Assembly (NCBI RefSeq): GCF_014305095.1
Contig: NZ_JACRUI010000001.1
Span: 1,114,744-1,178,743, forward strand
From: Flavobacterium kayseriense
GTDB taxonomy: Bacteria; Bacteroidota; Bacteroidia; Flavobacteriales; Flavobacteriaceae
Reading direction: 5' to 3'
DNA: 64,000 nt
Part shown: in pieces, positions 18,547-26,350 of the stretch
Numbering within the stretch: the first letter of the stretch is position 1
Layout: every line of letters starts with the position of its first letter
Notes under the pieces: generated by a model
What the model was told of the DNA's origin: nothing
Databases searched by the model: none
The model's input: only the letters and a program-made list of their open reading frames with translations
Program-made: the position numbers and the translations under genes

Positions 18547-18619
18547 TAACTACTGTTACTGATACGAATTGTTTTAACTCATTTAACATATTTTTAAAAC
18601 AGAATTCGATCATTTACGG

Positions 18620-18627
18620 TAACTTTG
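18620..18627 (+). promoter_or_regulatory. Bacteroidetes -7 element before the Cys-rich gene
   Basis: TAACTTTG matches TAnnTTTG 17 nt before the ATG at 18645. It marks a possible start of the copper-cluster transcription. Confidence 0.45.
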
Positions 18628-18644
18628 TACTCTCAAATAAGAAA

Positions 18645-19016
18645 ATGAAAAAATTCCACATTATATTAATAGTCTTGCTTGGTATCTTTATGATGCCAAG
18701 TAATGCTATTGCTTGTGGTACCACTAAAAACGTTTCTTCATATGGTATGGAGATGACTTCAAAAACAAAGAAAAAAGACTGTTGTGATACAACATCTCAT
18801 TCTAAATCGAAGAAAGAAAAAGGGTGTACGGGAAAATGCGGAATGGGCATGTGTACCTCTAATTCATCTGTAAATACAGCGATTTACTCCAATTATAATT
18901 TTGAGGTTCAAGAAACAGTATTCAACTTTAATACTGAAAAACAAACAGTAGAATATATTACTTTTTCCCTATCTGATGGGTTTACTTCTATTTGGCTTAT
19001 TCCCAAAATAGGCTAG
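18645..19016 (+). CDS. Exported Cys-rich hypothetical protein at the head of the copper cluster
   Basis: A 123-residue protein with a signal peptide (cleavage near NAIA, followed by C). The central segment is rich in Lys and Cys (KKDCCDTT and GCTGKCGMGMC, about residues 45-70), compatible with soft-metal binding in the periplasm or at a membrane. No known family is recognised. It sits 147 bp before the HMA/DUF3347 gene and has its own -7 promoter motif. A metal-binding function is inferred from composition and neighbours only. Confidence 0.6.
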   Translation: MKKFHIILIVLLGIFMMPSNAIACGTTKNVSSYGMEMTSKTKKKDCCDTTSHSKSKKEKGCTGKCGMGMCTSNSSVNTAIYSNYNFEVQETVFNFNTEKQTVEYITFSLSDGFTSIWLIPKIG

Positions 19017-19163
19017 TTAATTTCCTTGACAGCCAATAGTGCGTCAATTTTAAAGCAAATGTGCTTTACAATCATTTCCCTTTTTTCGATTAATAATAAG
19101 ACGTAATAGTTTTTATATCTATTAGTGCTTTTTATTTTATTCCTTTAAATTAAATAATAAATC

Positions 19164-20000
19164 ATGAAAACATTAAAATCAATAGTGTTAGCACTACTAG
19201 TATTGCTATCTACAGTAAGTATCAACGCGCAAATAAAAAATAAAAAAACAGAAACAATTAAAATATTTGGCAACTGTGAAATGTGCAAAGCCAATATAGA
19301 AAAGGCAGGAAACGTCAAGAAAACAGCTGAAGTGATATGGGATCAAGATACCCGTATGGCAACTTTGACTTATGATTCGAACAAAACAAATACTGATGAA
19401 ATCTTAAAGCGAATTGCTTTAGAAGGATACGACAGCGATAAGTTCTTAGCGCCAGATAGTAAGTACAATTCGTTACACGAATGTTGTCAATATGATCGTG
19501 AAGCTAAACAAGAGGTTACAATGAATCATAAGGAAAGCGAACACGTTCCGTCTAATACAATAGTAGAAACGCAAATAACAGGAAATCAGTTAGAGGCCGT
19601 ATATACAAGCTATTTTTCATTGAAGGACGCATTGGTTAAAACAGATCCAGCTACTGCAGCTTCTAAAGCCAAAGAGATGCTTGTAGCATTAGAAGCCGTT
19701 CAAATGGATAAATTACCTATGGATGTCCATATGGTGTGGATGAAGGTAATGAAAGATTTGATGGCAGATACTAAAGATATAGCCTCAAATACCGATGTTA
19801 AAAAACAAAGAGCTGCTTTCAAAACAGTGTCTACTAATGTGTATGAATTGATGAAAGTGTCAAAATCACATACTACCACCTACTATCAATATTGTCCTAT
19901 GGTAAAAGCGAACTGGTTAAGTAAAGAAGCAGCAGTGAAAAACCCTTATTATGGTGCATCAATGTTAACTTGTGGTTCTACTGTTGAGACTATTAATTAA
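19164..20000 (+). CDS. Exported HMA-like/DUF3347 protein
   Basis: A 278-residue exported protein with a signal peptide (ends SINAQ). An HMA-like ferredoxin fold with metal-binding CEMC (IFGNCEMCKANIEKA, about residues 37-110) follows, then a DUF3347 domain (about 130-275). The DUF3347 features are YFSLKDALVKTDPATAASKA, the YYQYCPM motif and NPYYGASMLTCG. DUF3347 proteins accompany CusB-like adaptors and copper genes in Bacteroidetes. The CPM and TCG cysteines suggest a copper site. It is the first of four tightly spaced exported proteins and is probably a periplasmic copper-binding or delivery protein. Confidence 0.85.
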   Translation: MKTLKSIVLALLVLLSTVSINAQIKNKKTETIKIFGNCEMCKANIEKAGNVKKTAEVIWDQDTRMATLTYDSNKTNTDEILKRIALEGYDSDKFLAPDSKYNSLHECCQYDREAKQEVTMNHKESEHVPSNTIVETQITGNQLEAVYTSYFSLKDALVKTDPATAASKAKEMLVALEAVQMDKLPMDVHMVWMKVMKDLMADTKDIASNTDVKKQRAAFKTVSTNVYELMKVSKSHTTTYYQYCPMVKANWLSKEAAVKNPYYGASMLTCGSTVETIN

Positions 20001-20029
20001 CATAGGTAGACTATTTAAATTAATGCTTT

Positions 20030-20512
20030 ATGTTTAAAATACAAAATCTTATTCTCGTGTTTTCTCTGTTTTCCGTTTTTTCAACTGCATTTGGTCAACT
20101 AAAAATAGGGGACAAATTGCCAGAAATTCAACTGCAGAATAATAAAGACGTAGCAATCGATTTACAATCCTATCAAGGAAAAGTTGTTTTGGTCGATTTT
20201 TGGGCTTCATGGTGCGCTCCGTGTAGAGTAGCTAACAAAAGAATGGCTCCTTTTTACAATCAGTATAAATCAAAACAATTTGAAGTTGTGGCTATATCTG
20301 TCGATACCGACAAACTGAAATGGACTAATGCGATTGCAAAAGATAAACTAGAATATGTGCAACTGTTAGATCCTAATGGGTTTGATGCCAAGTCTGCTTT
20401 GCTTTTTGGCGTCGAACAACTGCCTAGCTCTTATTTATTTGATAGTTCAGGGGCCTTAGTAATGATCAACCCAACAGAGGAAGAAATTGTACAACTAATT
20501 AATAAAAAATAA
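20030..20512 (+). CDS. TlpA-like thiol-disulfide reductase
   Basis: A 160-residue exported thioredoxin-fold protein of the TlpA/ResA type. It has a signal peptide (ends AFGQ), the active-site motif WCAPC in VDFWASWCAPCRVANK (about residue 62) and the cis-proline loop LPSSYLFD. Such proteins keep periplasmic cysteines reduced, for example those of metal-binding proteins or cytochrome c. Its place between HMA/DUF3347 and HMA genes, one base from the next start, suggests it reduces the Cys pairs of these copper proteins; that is inference. Confidence 0.9.
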   Translation: MFKIQNLILVFSLFSVFSTAFGQLKIGDKLPEIQLQNNKDVAIDLQSYQGKVVLVDFWASWCAPCRVANKRMAPFYNQYKSKQFEVVAISVDTDKLKWTNAIAKDKLEYVQLLDPNGFDAKSALLFGVEQLPSSYLFDSSGALVMINPTEEEIVQLINKK

Positions 20513-20513
20513 T

Positions 20514-21038
20514 ATGAAAAATATAAAATTAAAAACTATCCTATTAACGGCTTTCGTTTTACTACTAAGTCTGCCCTCTAAAGCACAAATCTCAAAAGCT
20601 GAAATAATTGCTACGGGTTTAACTTGTTCTATGTGCTCTAATGCGATTAATAAACAATTGAAGTCTATGGCTGAGGTTGAAAATGTTAGTACTGATTTGA
20701 ACACAAATACGTTTGTAGTTACGCTGAAGGATAATAGCGCTTACACTGCAAATACTTTAAAAGAAAGTGTGGAGAAAACTGGGTTTTTTATTGGATCAAT
20801 GGTGTTAACTATTGATTTAGGAACTGTAAAAATTACAGAAAGTCAAAAAATCACAAAGCAAAGCGGTAGTTATATTTTTGTTAACGGTGGTGAAAAATCA
20901 GTTAATGGTCCTGTAAGAGTTCAAGTTCTAAACGAAGGGTTTGTTACCAAAAAAGAATTTAAAAAATCAGCTAAACTGCAAGCCAAATATGCTGATGTCG
21001 TAGCTCAAGAAAACACCTATTTAATAAAATCAATCTAA
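20514..21038 (+). CDS. Exported HMA-domain protein
   Basis: A 174-residue exported protein with a signal peptide (ends SKAQ) and an HMA domain with the copper motif GLTCSMCSNAINKQL (about residues 34-48). A C-terminal region of about 80 residues of unknown family follows (SGSYIFVNGGEKSVNGPVRV). It is translationally close to the TlpA gene and directly adjacent to the downstream gene (the ATG follows its stop). Likely a periplasmic copper-binding protein. No enzymatic motif is seen. Confidence 0.82.
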   Translation: MKNIKLKTILLTAFVLLLSLPSKAQISKAEIIATGLTCSMCSNAINKQLKSMAEVENVSTDLNTNTFVVTLKDNSAYTANTLKESVEKTGFFIGSMVLTIDLGTVKITESQKITKQSGSYIFVNGGEKSVNGPVRVQVLNEGFVTKKEFKKSAKLQAKYADVVAQENTYLIKSI

Positions 21039-21842
21039 ATGAAATATTTTGTAATGCTATTTTTGACATTATTTTCTTTTCAAGTAAATGCTCAAGAATT
21101 ATTTGTAATGACGGAGCCTGCAAGTAATATGCCTGCAGGTTCAATAGGTGTTCGAAATACTAATATGTTAACATTTAAAAACGAAGGTGGTACTAATTAT
21201 CATAATATGCCTGAGGTAATGTGGGGTGTAGATAGGAACTGGATGATACATGCAACTGCTTTTTTAAATAACCGGCAGGGAGATTTAATGTTTCAAGGTG
21301 GTAGTCTCTACGCAAAATATCGATTTTTTTCCAGTGATGACCTTCATAGTCATTTTAGATTAGCGGCATACGGAAGAGTCAGTACGAACAATGCTCCCAT
21401 TGATCAGGAGGAAATAGAAACCCTAGGGATGAACTCAGGTTATGAAACGGGAATTGTTGCTACTAAGTTGATTAATAAAACAGCTATTAGTACCTCATTA
21501 AGTTATGAGCGAGCGCTAAACAATAATACGTATCAATTCCCAAGTCTGCAAAGTAACAGTGCAATGAATTATACACTCTCTATAGGTCAGCTACTACACC
21601 CTAAGGAGTACACCAGCTTTAAGCAAACGAATGTAAATGCTATGGTCGAATTTTTAGGACAACGCTTAAATGAAAATGGGAAATCTTATTTAGACGTCGT
21701 ACCTTCGCTACAGTTTATAATTAATAGCCAAGCAAGAATTGATTTAGCTTACAGACAGCAAATTTATAGTGATATGAATCGTATCTCTAGTAATAGTGTT
21801 CTGGTTAAGCTAGAATATACTTTTTTTAATGTGACGAATTAA
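21039..21842 (+). CDS. Putative outer-membrane protein of the copper cluster
   Basis: A 267-residue exported protein with a signal peptide (ends VNAQ). A beta-barrel pattern with aromatic strand ends follows (for example LYAKYRFFSSDD and LAAYGRVST), ending in VLVKLEYTFFNV. It starts with no gap after the HMA gene, so it belongs to the same operon. It could be an outer-membrane channel or marker of the copper system. The family is not recognised beyond barrel character. Confidence 0.65.
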   Translation: MKYFVMLFLTLFSFQVNAQELFVMTEPASNMPAGSIGVRNTNMLTFKNEGGTNYHNMPEVMWGVDRNWMIHATAFLNNRQGDLMFQGGSLYAKYRFFSSDDLHSHFRLAAYGRVSTNNAPIDQEEIETLGMNSGYETGIVATKLINKTAISTSLSYERALNNNTYQFPSLQSNSAMNYTLSIGQLLHPKEYTSFKQTNVNAMVEFLGQRLNENGKSYLDVVPSLQFIINSQARIDLAYRQQIYSDMNRISSNSVLVKLEYTFFNVTN

Positions 21843-21892
21843 TTAAAAACCAGACCTAGTACACAATAAAAAACTTTTTAAATTTTATCAAA

Positions 21893-22582
21893 ATGAAAAA
21901 AATAATTCTTTCAGCAGTCCTTTTTGGACTGGTAATGGTAAGTTGTAAGCAAGAGGCTAAACAAGATACTGATGAAGTTGCAGTTGAAACAAGCGCAGAG
22001 CAATTTTCCTGCCCTATGCATCCTGAAATTACTGGAAAAAAGGGAGACGTTTGCACAGAATGTGGGATGAACTTAGAAGTAGTTAAACCCGAGGCTGAGA
22101 AAGAAAAAGTTGAAAAAACAACTCCAGTTAGTGCCGAAGTAAAAGCTTCACTTTCTACTGATGCAATTGTTGCTGATTATTTAGCTGTAAAAAATGCTTT
22201 AGCAAAAGATGATTCTAAATTGTCTGCCACTTTAGCAAAAAAAATGAGCACCACTGTAAGTACTACTGATGCTTCTAAAGTGAATGCAAACTTAAAAGAT
22301 AAATATGCTGCTATTGCTGCAAGTGCAGCCAAGCAATCTGCTATTATTGCAGATAATACAGGTAAGATCGATGTTCAAAGAGCAGCATTTGCAAATTTAA
22401 GCAATGATATAACGGATTTAGTAGCTGTTTTTGGATCAAATAAAAAGCTTTACCAAGATTATTGTCCTATGTATAATGAAGGTAAAAATGGCTATTGGAT
22501 AAGTGAACTTAAGGAAATTAGAAATCCATATTATGGATCTGAAATGTTAGAGTGTGGCGGAATGATAAAAGAAATTCAATAA
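21893..22582 (+). CDS. Lipoprotein with heavy-metal-binding motif and DUF3347
   Basis: A 229-residue lipoprotein (lipobox VMVSC, Cys18). It has a heavy-metal-binding module of the CPMHPE...CTECGMNL type (about residues 41-62) and a C-terminal DUF3347 domain (about 95-229) ending with YYGSEMLECGG. The same module occurs in CusB-type adaptors and in the CopA ATPase encoded downstream. It probably binds copper at the membrane facing the periplasm. It is followed by a clear terminator at 22608-22644. Confidence 0.83.
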   Translation: MKKIILSAVLFGLVMVSCKQEAKQDTDEVAVETSAEQFSCPMHPEITGKKGDVCTECGMNLEVVKPEAEKEKVEKTTPVSAEVKASLSTDAIVADYLAVKNALAKDDSKLSATLAKKMSTTVSTTDASKVNANLKDKYAAIAASAAKQSAIIADNTGKIDVQRAAFANLSNDITDLVAVFGSNKKLYQDYCPMYNEGKNGYWISELKEIRNPYYGSEMLECGGMIKEIQ

Positions 22583-22607
22583 TATTCCCAAATTTTTATA
22601 CAATCTT

Positions 22608-22644
22608 AAAAAATCCTATCTTTATAATAAAGTTAGGATTTTTT
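22608..22644 (+). terminator. Rho-independent terminator
   Basis: AAAAAATCCTA pairs with TAGGATTTTTT around a 15-base loop. It separates the DUF3347 lipoprotein gene from the AraC-type regulator gene. Confidence 0.8.
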
Positions 22645-22662
22645 GGTAAAAATAGATTTTAC

Positions 22663-23223
22663 ATGAATTTATATATAAAAAATATGGTTTGCGGTCGTTG
22701 CGAAACGGCAGTAAAAAAAGAGCTTGATAGTATGAATATTCCGTATTCTGACATACAGCTTGGAGTGGTTGAGCTCAATCGTACTTTAGAGGAAGAAGAA
22801 AAAGAAGAGCTTTCCAAAAATTTAAAGACTCTTGGTTTTGAATTGCTGGATGATAAAACCAGTCAAACTATTGCGCGTATTAAAAACCTGATTGTAGATC
22901 TGGTACATTATCAAAATGTAAAGCCTAAAATTAATTTGTCTACCTATTTGTCGGCGGAGCTGCTACAAGATTATGGTGCTATCAGTACTCTTTTTTCGGA
23001 AAACGAAGGAGTCACTATCGAGCATTATTTTATTGCTCAAAAGATTGAAAGAGTAAAAGAGTTGTTACTGTACAATGAATTGACATTGAGTGAAATTGCC
23101 CATCAGTTACATTATAGTACGGTGGGACATTTGAGTAATCAGTTTAAAAAGACTACAGGTATTACACCTACTGCATTTAAAATATCCAATAAAGTGGCGC
23201 GCAAACAATTAGATGCTTTATAA
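22663..23223 (+). CDS. AraC-type regulator with N-terminal HMA-like metal-binding segment
   Basis: A 186-residue protein with an unusual layout. The first 65 residues form an HMA-like fold with the pair MVCGRC (about residues 7-12). The C-terminal half is a single AraC HTH domain (IEHYFIAQKIERVKELLLYNELTLSEIAHQLHYSTVGHLSNQFKKTTGITPTAFK). The ATG at 22663 is chosen because the longer frame from 22552 runs backwards through the terminator hairpin. The protein probably senses Cu(I) directly through the cysteine pair and controls copA and neighbouring genes. This is inferred from domain make-up and position. Confidence 0.85.
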   Translation: MNLYIKNMVCGRCETAVKKELDSMNIPYSDIQLGVVELNRTLEEEEKEELSKNLKTLGFELLDDKTSQTIARIKNLIVDLVHYQNVKPKINLSTYLSAELLQDYGAISTLFSENEGVTIEHYFIAQKIERVKELLLYNELTLSEIAHQLHYSTVGHLSNQFKKTTGITPTAFKISNKVARKQLDAL

Positions 23224-23309
23224 ATCATGTAAATGCTTTCCATAATTGTGTAACGCTTTTGCCTGTTTTTATTCCGAAATTTGTTAAAAATAATTAAAAG
23301 TGCGTACAT

Positions 23310-25850
23310 ATGACACATAAATATATAATTACAGGAATGAGTTGCAATGGTTGCCGAACCAAAGTAGAAAAAACGTTGAATGCAATTGAAGGTGTTGAAG
23401 CTTCGGTTTTATTAGAGGATGCAACTGCAACAATCACTATGGAAAAGCACGTTCCTACTGCTCAAATGCAAGAAGCTTTAAGTGTAGCAGGGAATTATAC
23501 GATCGAAATGATTTCTAATGGAGGGCACGGCCATTCTGATTCGGAGATGCAAGCTGTTACAAAAAAGTCCTGTTGTAGCACCACGTCTACGAATGATAAA
23601 TCAGATCAGCACCATCATACAGCGCCAGGAAAGTTTTATTGTCCTATGTTTTGCGAGGGCGACAAGGTATATGACAAAGCAGGAGATTGTCCTGTTTGCG
23701 GTATGGACTTAGTGCAACAACCCGTTCTTAACGTAAGACAACAGTACACTTGCCCTATGCACCCCGAAATTGTTCAAGATGCTCCAGGTGATTGCCCAAT
23801 TTGCGGAATGGATTTAGTACCAATGAAACCTACGGAATCAGAGGATAATAAAACATACTTGGATTTGCTGCGCAAGATGAAAATAGCAAGCGTCTTTACA
23901 TTACCTATTTTTATCATCGCCATGTCAGATATGATCCCCAATAATCCTTTGATGCAGGTTATGGATCATTCACAATGGAATTGGGTGCAGTTTGCTTTAT
24001 CGCTTCCAGTCGTTTTTTATGCCGCATGGATGTTTTTTGTCCGTGCTTGGAAATCAGTAGTCACATGGAATTTAAATATGTTTACTCTTATCGGAATTGG
24101 TTCGGGGGTAGCCTTTTTATTTAGCGTCATTGGATTGTTCTTTCCAGAAATCTTTCCGCAGGAGTTTAAAACAGAGATGGGAACAGTTCATTTATACTTT
24201 GAAGCAACAACAGTAATTTTAACATTAGTTTTACTTGGGCAACTACTAGAAGCAAAAGCGCACAGCAAAACTAGTGGTGCGATCAAGGAATTATTGAAAT
24301 TAGCCCCTACTGAGGCAACTATAGTGATAGAGGGAAAAGATAAAGTAATTTCTATTCATGATATCAATAAAGGAGACTTCTTGCGTGTAAAACCAGGAGA
24401 AAAAATACCAGTCGATGGTAAAATTACTGACGGGTACAGCACCATAGATGAATCCATGATTTCTGGAGAGCCCATTCCAGTTGATAAAAATGAAGATGAT
24501 GCCGTTATTGCAGGAACAATTAATGGTAATAGGTCCTTTGTTATGGTAGCAGAGAAAATAGGATCAGAAACACTGCTTTCACAAATTGTACAAATGGTGA
24601 ACGATGCGAGTCGCTCCCGAGCACCTATTCAAAAACTAGCCGATAGAATAGCTAAGTATTTTGTTCCTATAGTAGTTGGAGTGTCTGTGCTTACCTTTTT
24701 CATTTGGGCAAAGTTTGGACCAGAGCCTAATGCATTGATTTATGGGTTTATTAATGCCGTTGCCGTTTTAATTATTGCTTGTCCTTGTGCTTTAGGATTA
24801 GCAACGCCTATGTCAGTAATGGTGGGAGTAGGTAAAGGAGCGCAATCGGGAGTTTTGATCAAAAACGCCGAAGCATTAGAAAATATGAATAAGATTAATG
24901 TTTTGATTACAGATAAAACGGGAACGATAACAGAAGGAAAACCATCAGTTGAAAAAGTTTTTGCAACGAGTAATAATGAAGACGAGTTACTGCAACTCAT
25001 CGCATCGCTAAATCAATATAGTGAACACCCTTTGGCGCAAGCCATTGTAAATTATGCCAAAACCAAAAAAGTAAGTGTAGTTGAAGCCAAAAACTTTGAA
25101 GCCGTTACAGGGAAAGGTGTTGTTGGAACCGTAAATGGAAAAAAAGTTTCGCTAGGAAACAAAAAGTTAATGGATGAAGTGGGAGCGACAATTACTGCCG
25201 ATTTAGAATCAAGTATTATCGCTGAACAAAAACTAGGAAAGACAGTCTCGTACATTGCTAAGGATGGTGTGGGAGTTGGTTTTGTATCGATTTCCGATGC
25301 GATTAAAGCATCTAGTAAAGAAGCAATTGAAAAATTAATGAGTGAGGGTGTAGAAGTAATTATGCTGACAGGCGATAACGAAAACACGGCAAAAGCTGTT
25401 GCTGATGCAATAGGTTTGACCTCCTTTAAAGCGAGCTGTTTGCCTGAAGACAAATTGAGAGAAATTAAAAATTTACAGTCCGAAGGTAAAATTGTTGCTA
25501 TGGCAGGTGATGGAATAAACGATGCGCCAGCTTTGGCACAAGCCGACATTGGTATCGCTATGGGAACAGGGACGGATGTAGCGATTGAAAGTGCTAAAAT
25601 AACTCTTGTTAAGGGTGATTTACAAGGAATCGTTAAAGCCAAAAAATTGAGTCACGCAGTAATGAAAAATATTAATCAAAATTTATTTTTTGCCTTCTTT
25701 TACAATGTCCTTGGAATACCAATTGCAGCAGGAGTTTTGTATCCTTTTTTTGGGATTTTGCTTTCGCCAATGATCGCGGCGCTGGCAATGAGTTTTAGCT
25801 CGGTTTCCGTCATTGCGAATGCCTTACGACTGAGAAGAATTAATATATAA
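23310..25850 (+). CDS. copA: Copper-translocating P-type ATPase with extra metal-binding modules
   Basis: An 846-residue P1B-type ATPase that exports Cu(I) across the inner membrane. The N-terminus has an HMA domain (MSCNGC, about residues 9-14), a His-rich linker (about 75-108) and two heavy-metal-binding modules (YCPMFCEG...CPVCGMDL at about 110-135 and TCPMHPE...CPICGMDL at about 147-171). The transmembrane CPC motif is at about 491-493 (ACPCALG), the phosphorylated Asp at about 535 (DKTGT), with TGDN and GDGINDAP further on. All P-type elements are intact. It follows the HMA-AraC regulator by 86 bp. Confidence 0.95.
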   Translation: MTHKYIITGMSCNGCRTKVEKTLNAIEGVEASVLLEDATATITMEKHVPTAQMQEALSVAGNYTIEMISNGGHGHSDSEMQAVTKKSCCSTTSTNDKSDQHHHTAPGKFYCPMFCEGDKVYDKAGDCPVCGMDLVQQPVLNVRQQYTCPMHPEIVQDAPGDCPICGMDLVPMKPTESEDNKTYLDLLRKMKIASVFTLPIFIIAMSDMIPNNPLMQVMDHSQWNWVQFALSLPVVFYAAWMFFVRAWKSVVTWNLNMFTLIGIGSGVAFLFSVIGLFFPEIFPQEFKTEMGTVHLYFEATTVILTLVLLGQLLEAKAHSKTSGAIKELLKLAPTEATIVIEGKDKVISIHDINKGDFLRVKPGEKIPVDGKITDGYSTIDESMISGEPIPVDKNEDDAVIAGTINGNRSFVMVAEKIGSETLLSQIVQMVNDASRSRAPIQKLADRIAKYFVPIVVGVSVLTFFIWAKFGPEPNALIYGFINAVAVLIIACPCALGLATPMSVMVGVGKGAQSGVLIKNAEALENMNKINVLITDKTGTITEGKPSVEKVFATSNNEDELLQLIASLNQYSEHPLAQAIVNYAKTKKVSVVEAKNFEAVTGKGVVGTVNGKKVSLGNKKLMDEVGATITADLESSIIAEQKLGKTVSYIAKDGVGVGFVSISDAIKASSKEAIEKLMSEGVEVIMLTGDNENTAKAVADAIGLTSFKASCLPEDKLREIKNLQSEGKIVAMAGDGINDAPALAQADIGIAMGTGTDVAIESAKITLVKGDLQGIVKAKKLSHAVMKNINQNLFFAFFYNVLGIPIAAGVLYPFFGILLSPMIAALAMSFSSVSVIANALRLRRINI

Positions 25851-25867
25851 TTATAAAACACAGTATT

Positions 25868-26350
25868 ATGGAAAAAGAAAATGAACATACTAAAAGTAAT
25901 AAATACACAAGATTTTTCTTGATGTTAGGTTTGTCATTTGTAGCGATGTATGTTACAATGTATCTGAATACCTATTCGATAGACCACGTGTATTTTAGCC
26001 TTACTAGATTTTACATGACCTGTTTGGGTATCTCCACAATGGCAGTTATAATGCTTTTGTTTATGTGGGGGATGTACAATAACACAAAGAAGAGCACAGC
26101 AATATTATTGGGAAGTTTGATTTTATTTAGTGCTGCTTTATTCCTTGTTAGGGTTCAAAAACCAATTGTTGGTGATGTATTATGGTTAAAAGGAATGATT
26201 CCTCATCATTCAATAGCAATCTTGACAAGTGAACGAGCGGATATAAAAGATCCCGAAGTTAAAAAGCTTGCTAACGATATTATAACAGCTCAAAGGAAAG
26301 AAATCGAGGAAATGAAAATGATTTTAAAAAGATTAGAAAATGATAAATAA
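25868..26350 (+). CDS. DUF305 family membrane protein
   Basis: A 160-residue protein with three hydrophobic segments in the first 100 residues. The DUF305 signature follows: WLKGMIPHHSIAILTSERADIKDPEVKKLANDII, including the His-His pair of MIPHHS, and then EIEEMKMIL. DUF305 proteins are frequently encoded in copper and silver resistance clusters and the His/Met motif may bind metal. It is 17 bp after copA and overlaps the next gene by 11 bases, so these are cotranscribed. Confidence 0.9.
   Translation: MEKENEHTKSNKYTRFFLMLGLSFVAMYVTMYLNTYSIDHVYFSLTRFYMTCLGISTMAVIMLLFMWGMYNNTKKSTAILLGSLILFSAALFLVRVQKPIVGDVLWLKGMIPHHSIAILTSERADIKDPEVKKLANDIITAQRKEIEEMKMILKRLENDK

Noticed and set aside
22552..22662. 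Longer start for the HMA-AraC regulator
   Set aside because: It would translate through the terminator hairpin and overlap the previous gene; ATG 22663 gives an exact HMA-like N-terminus.
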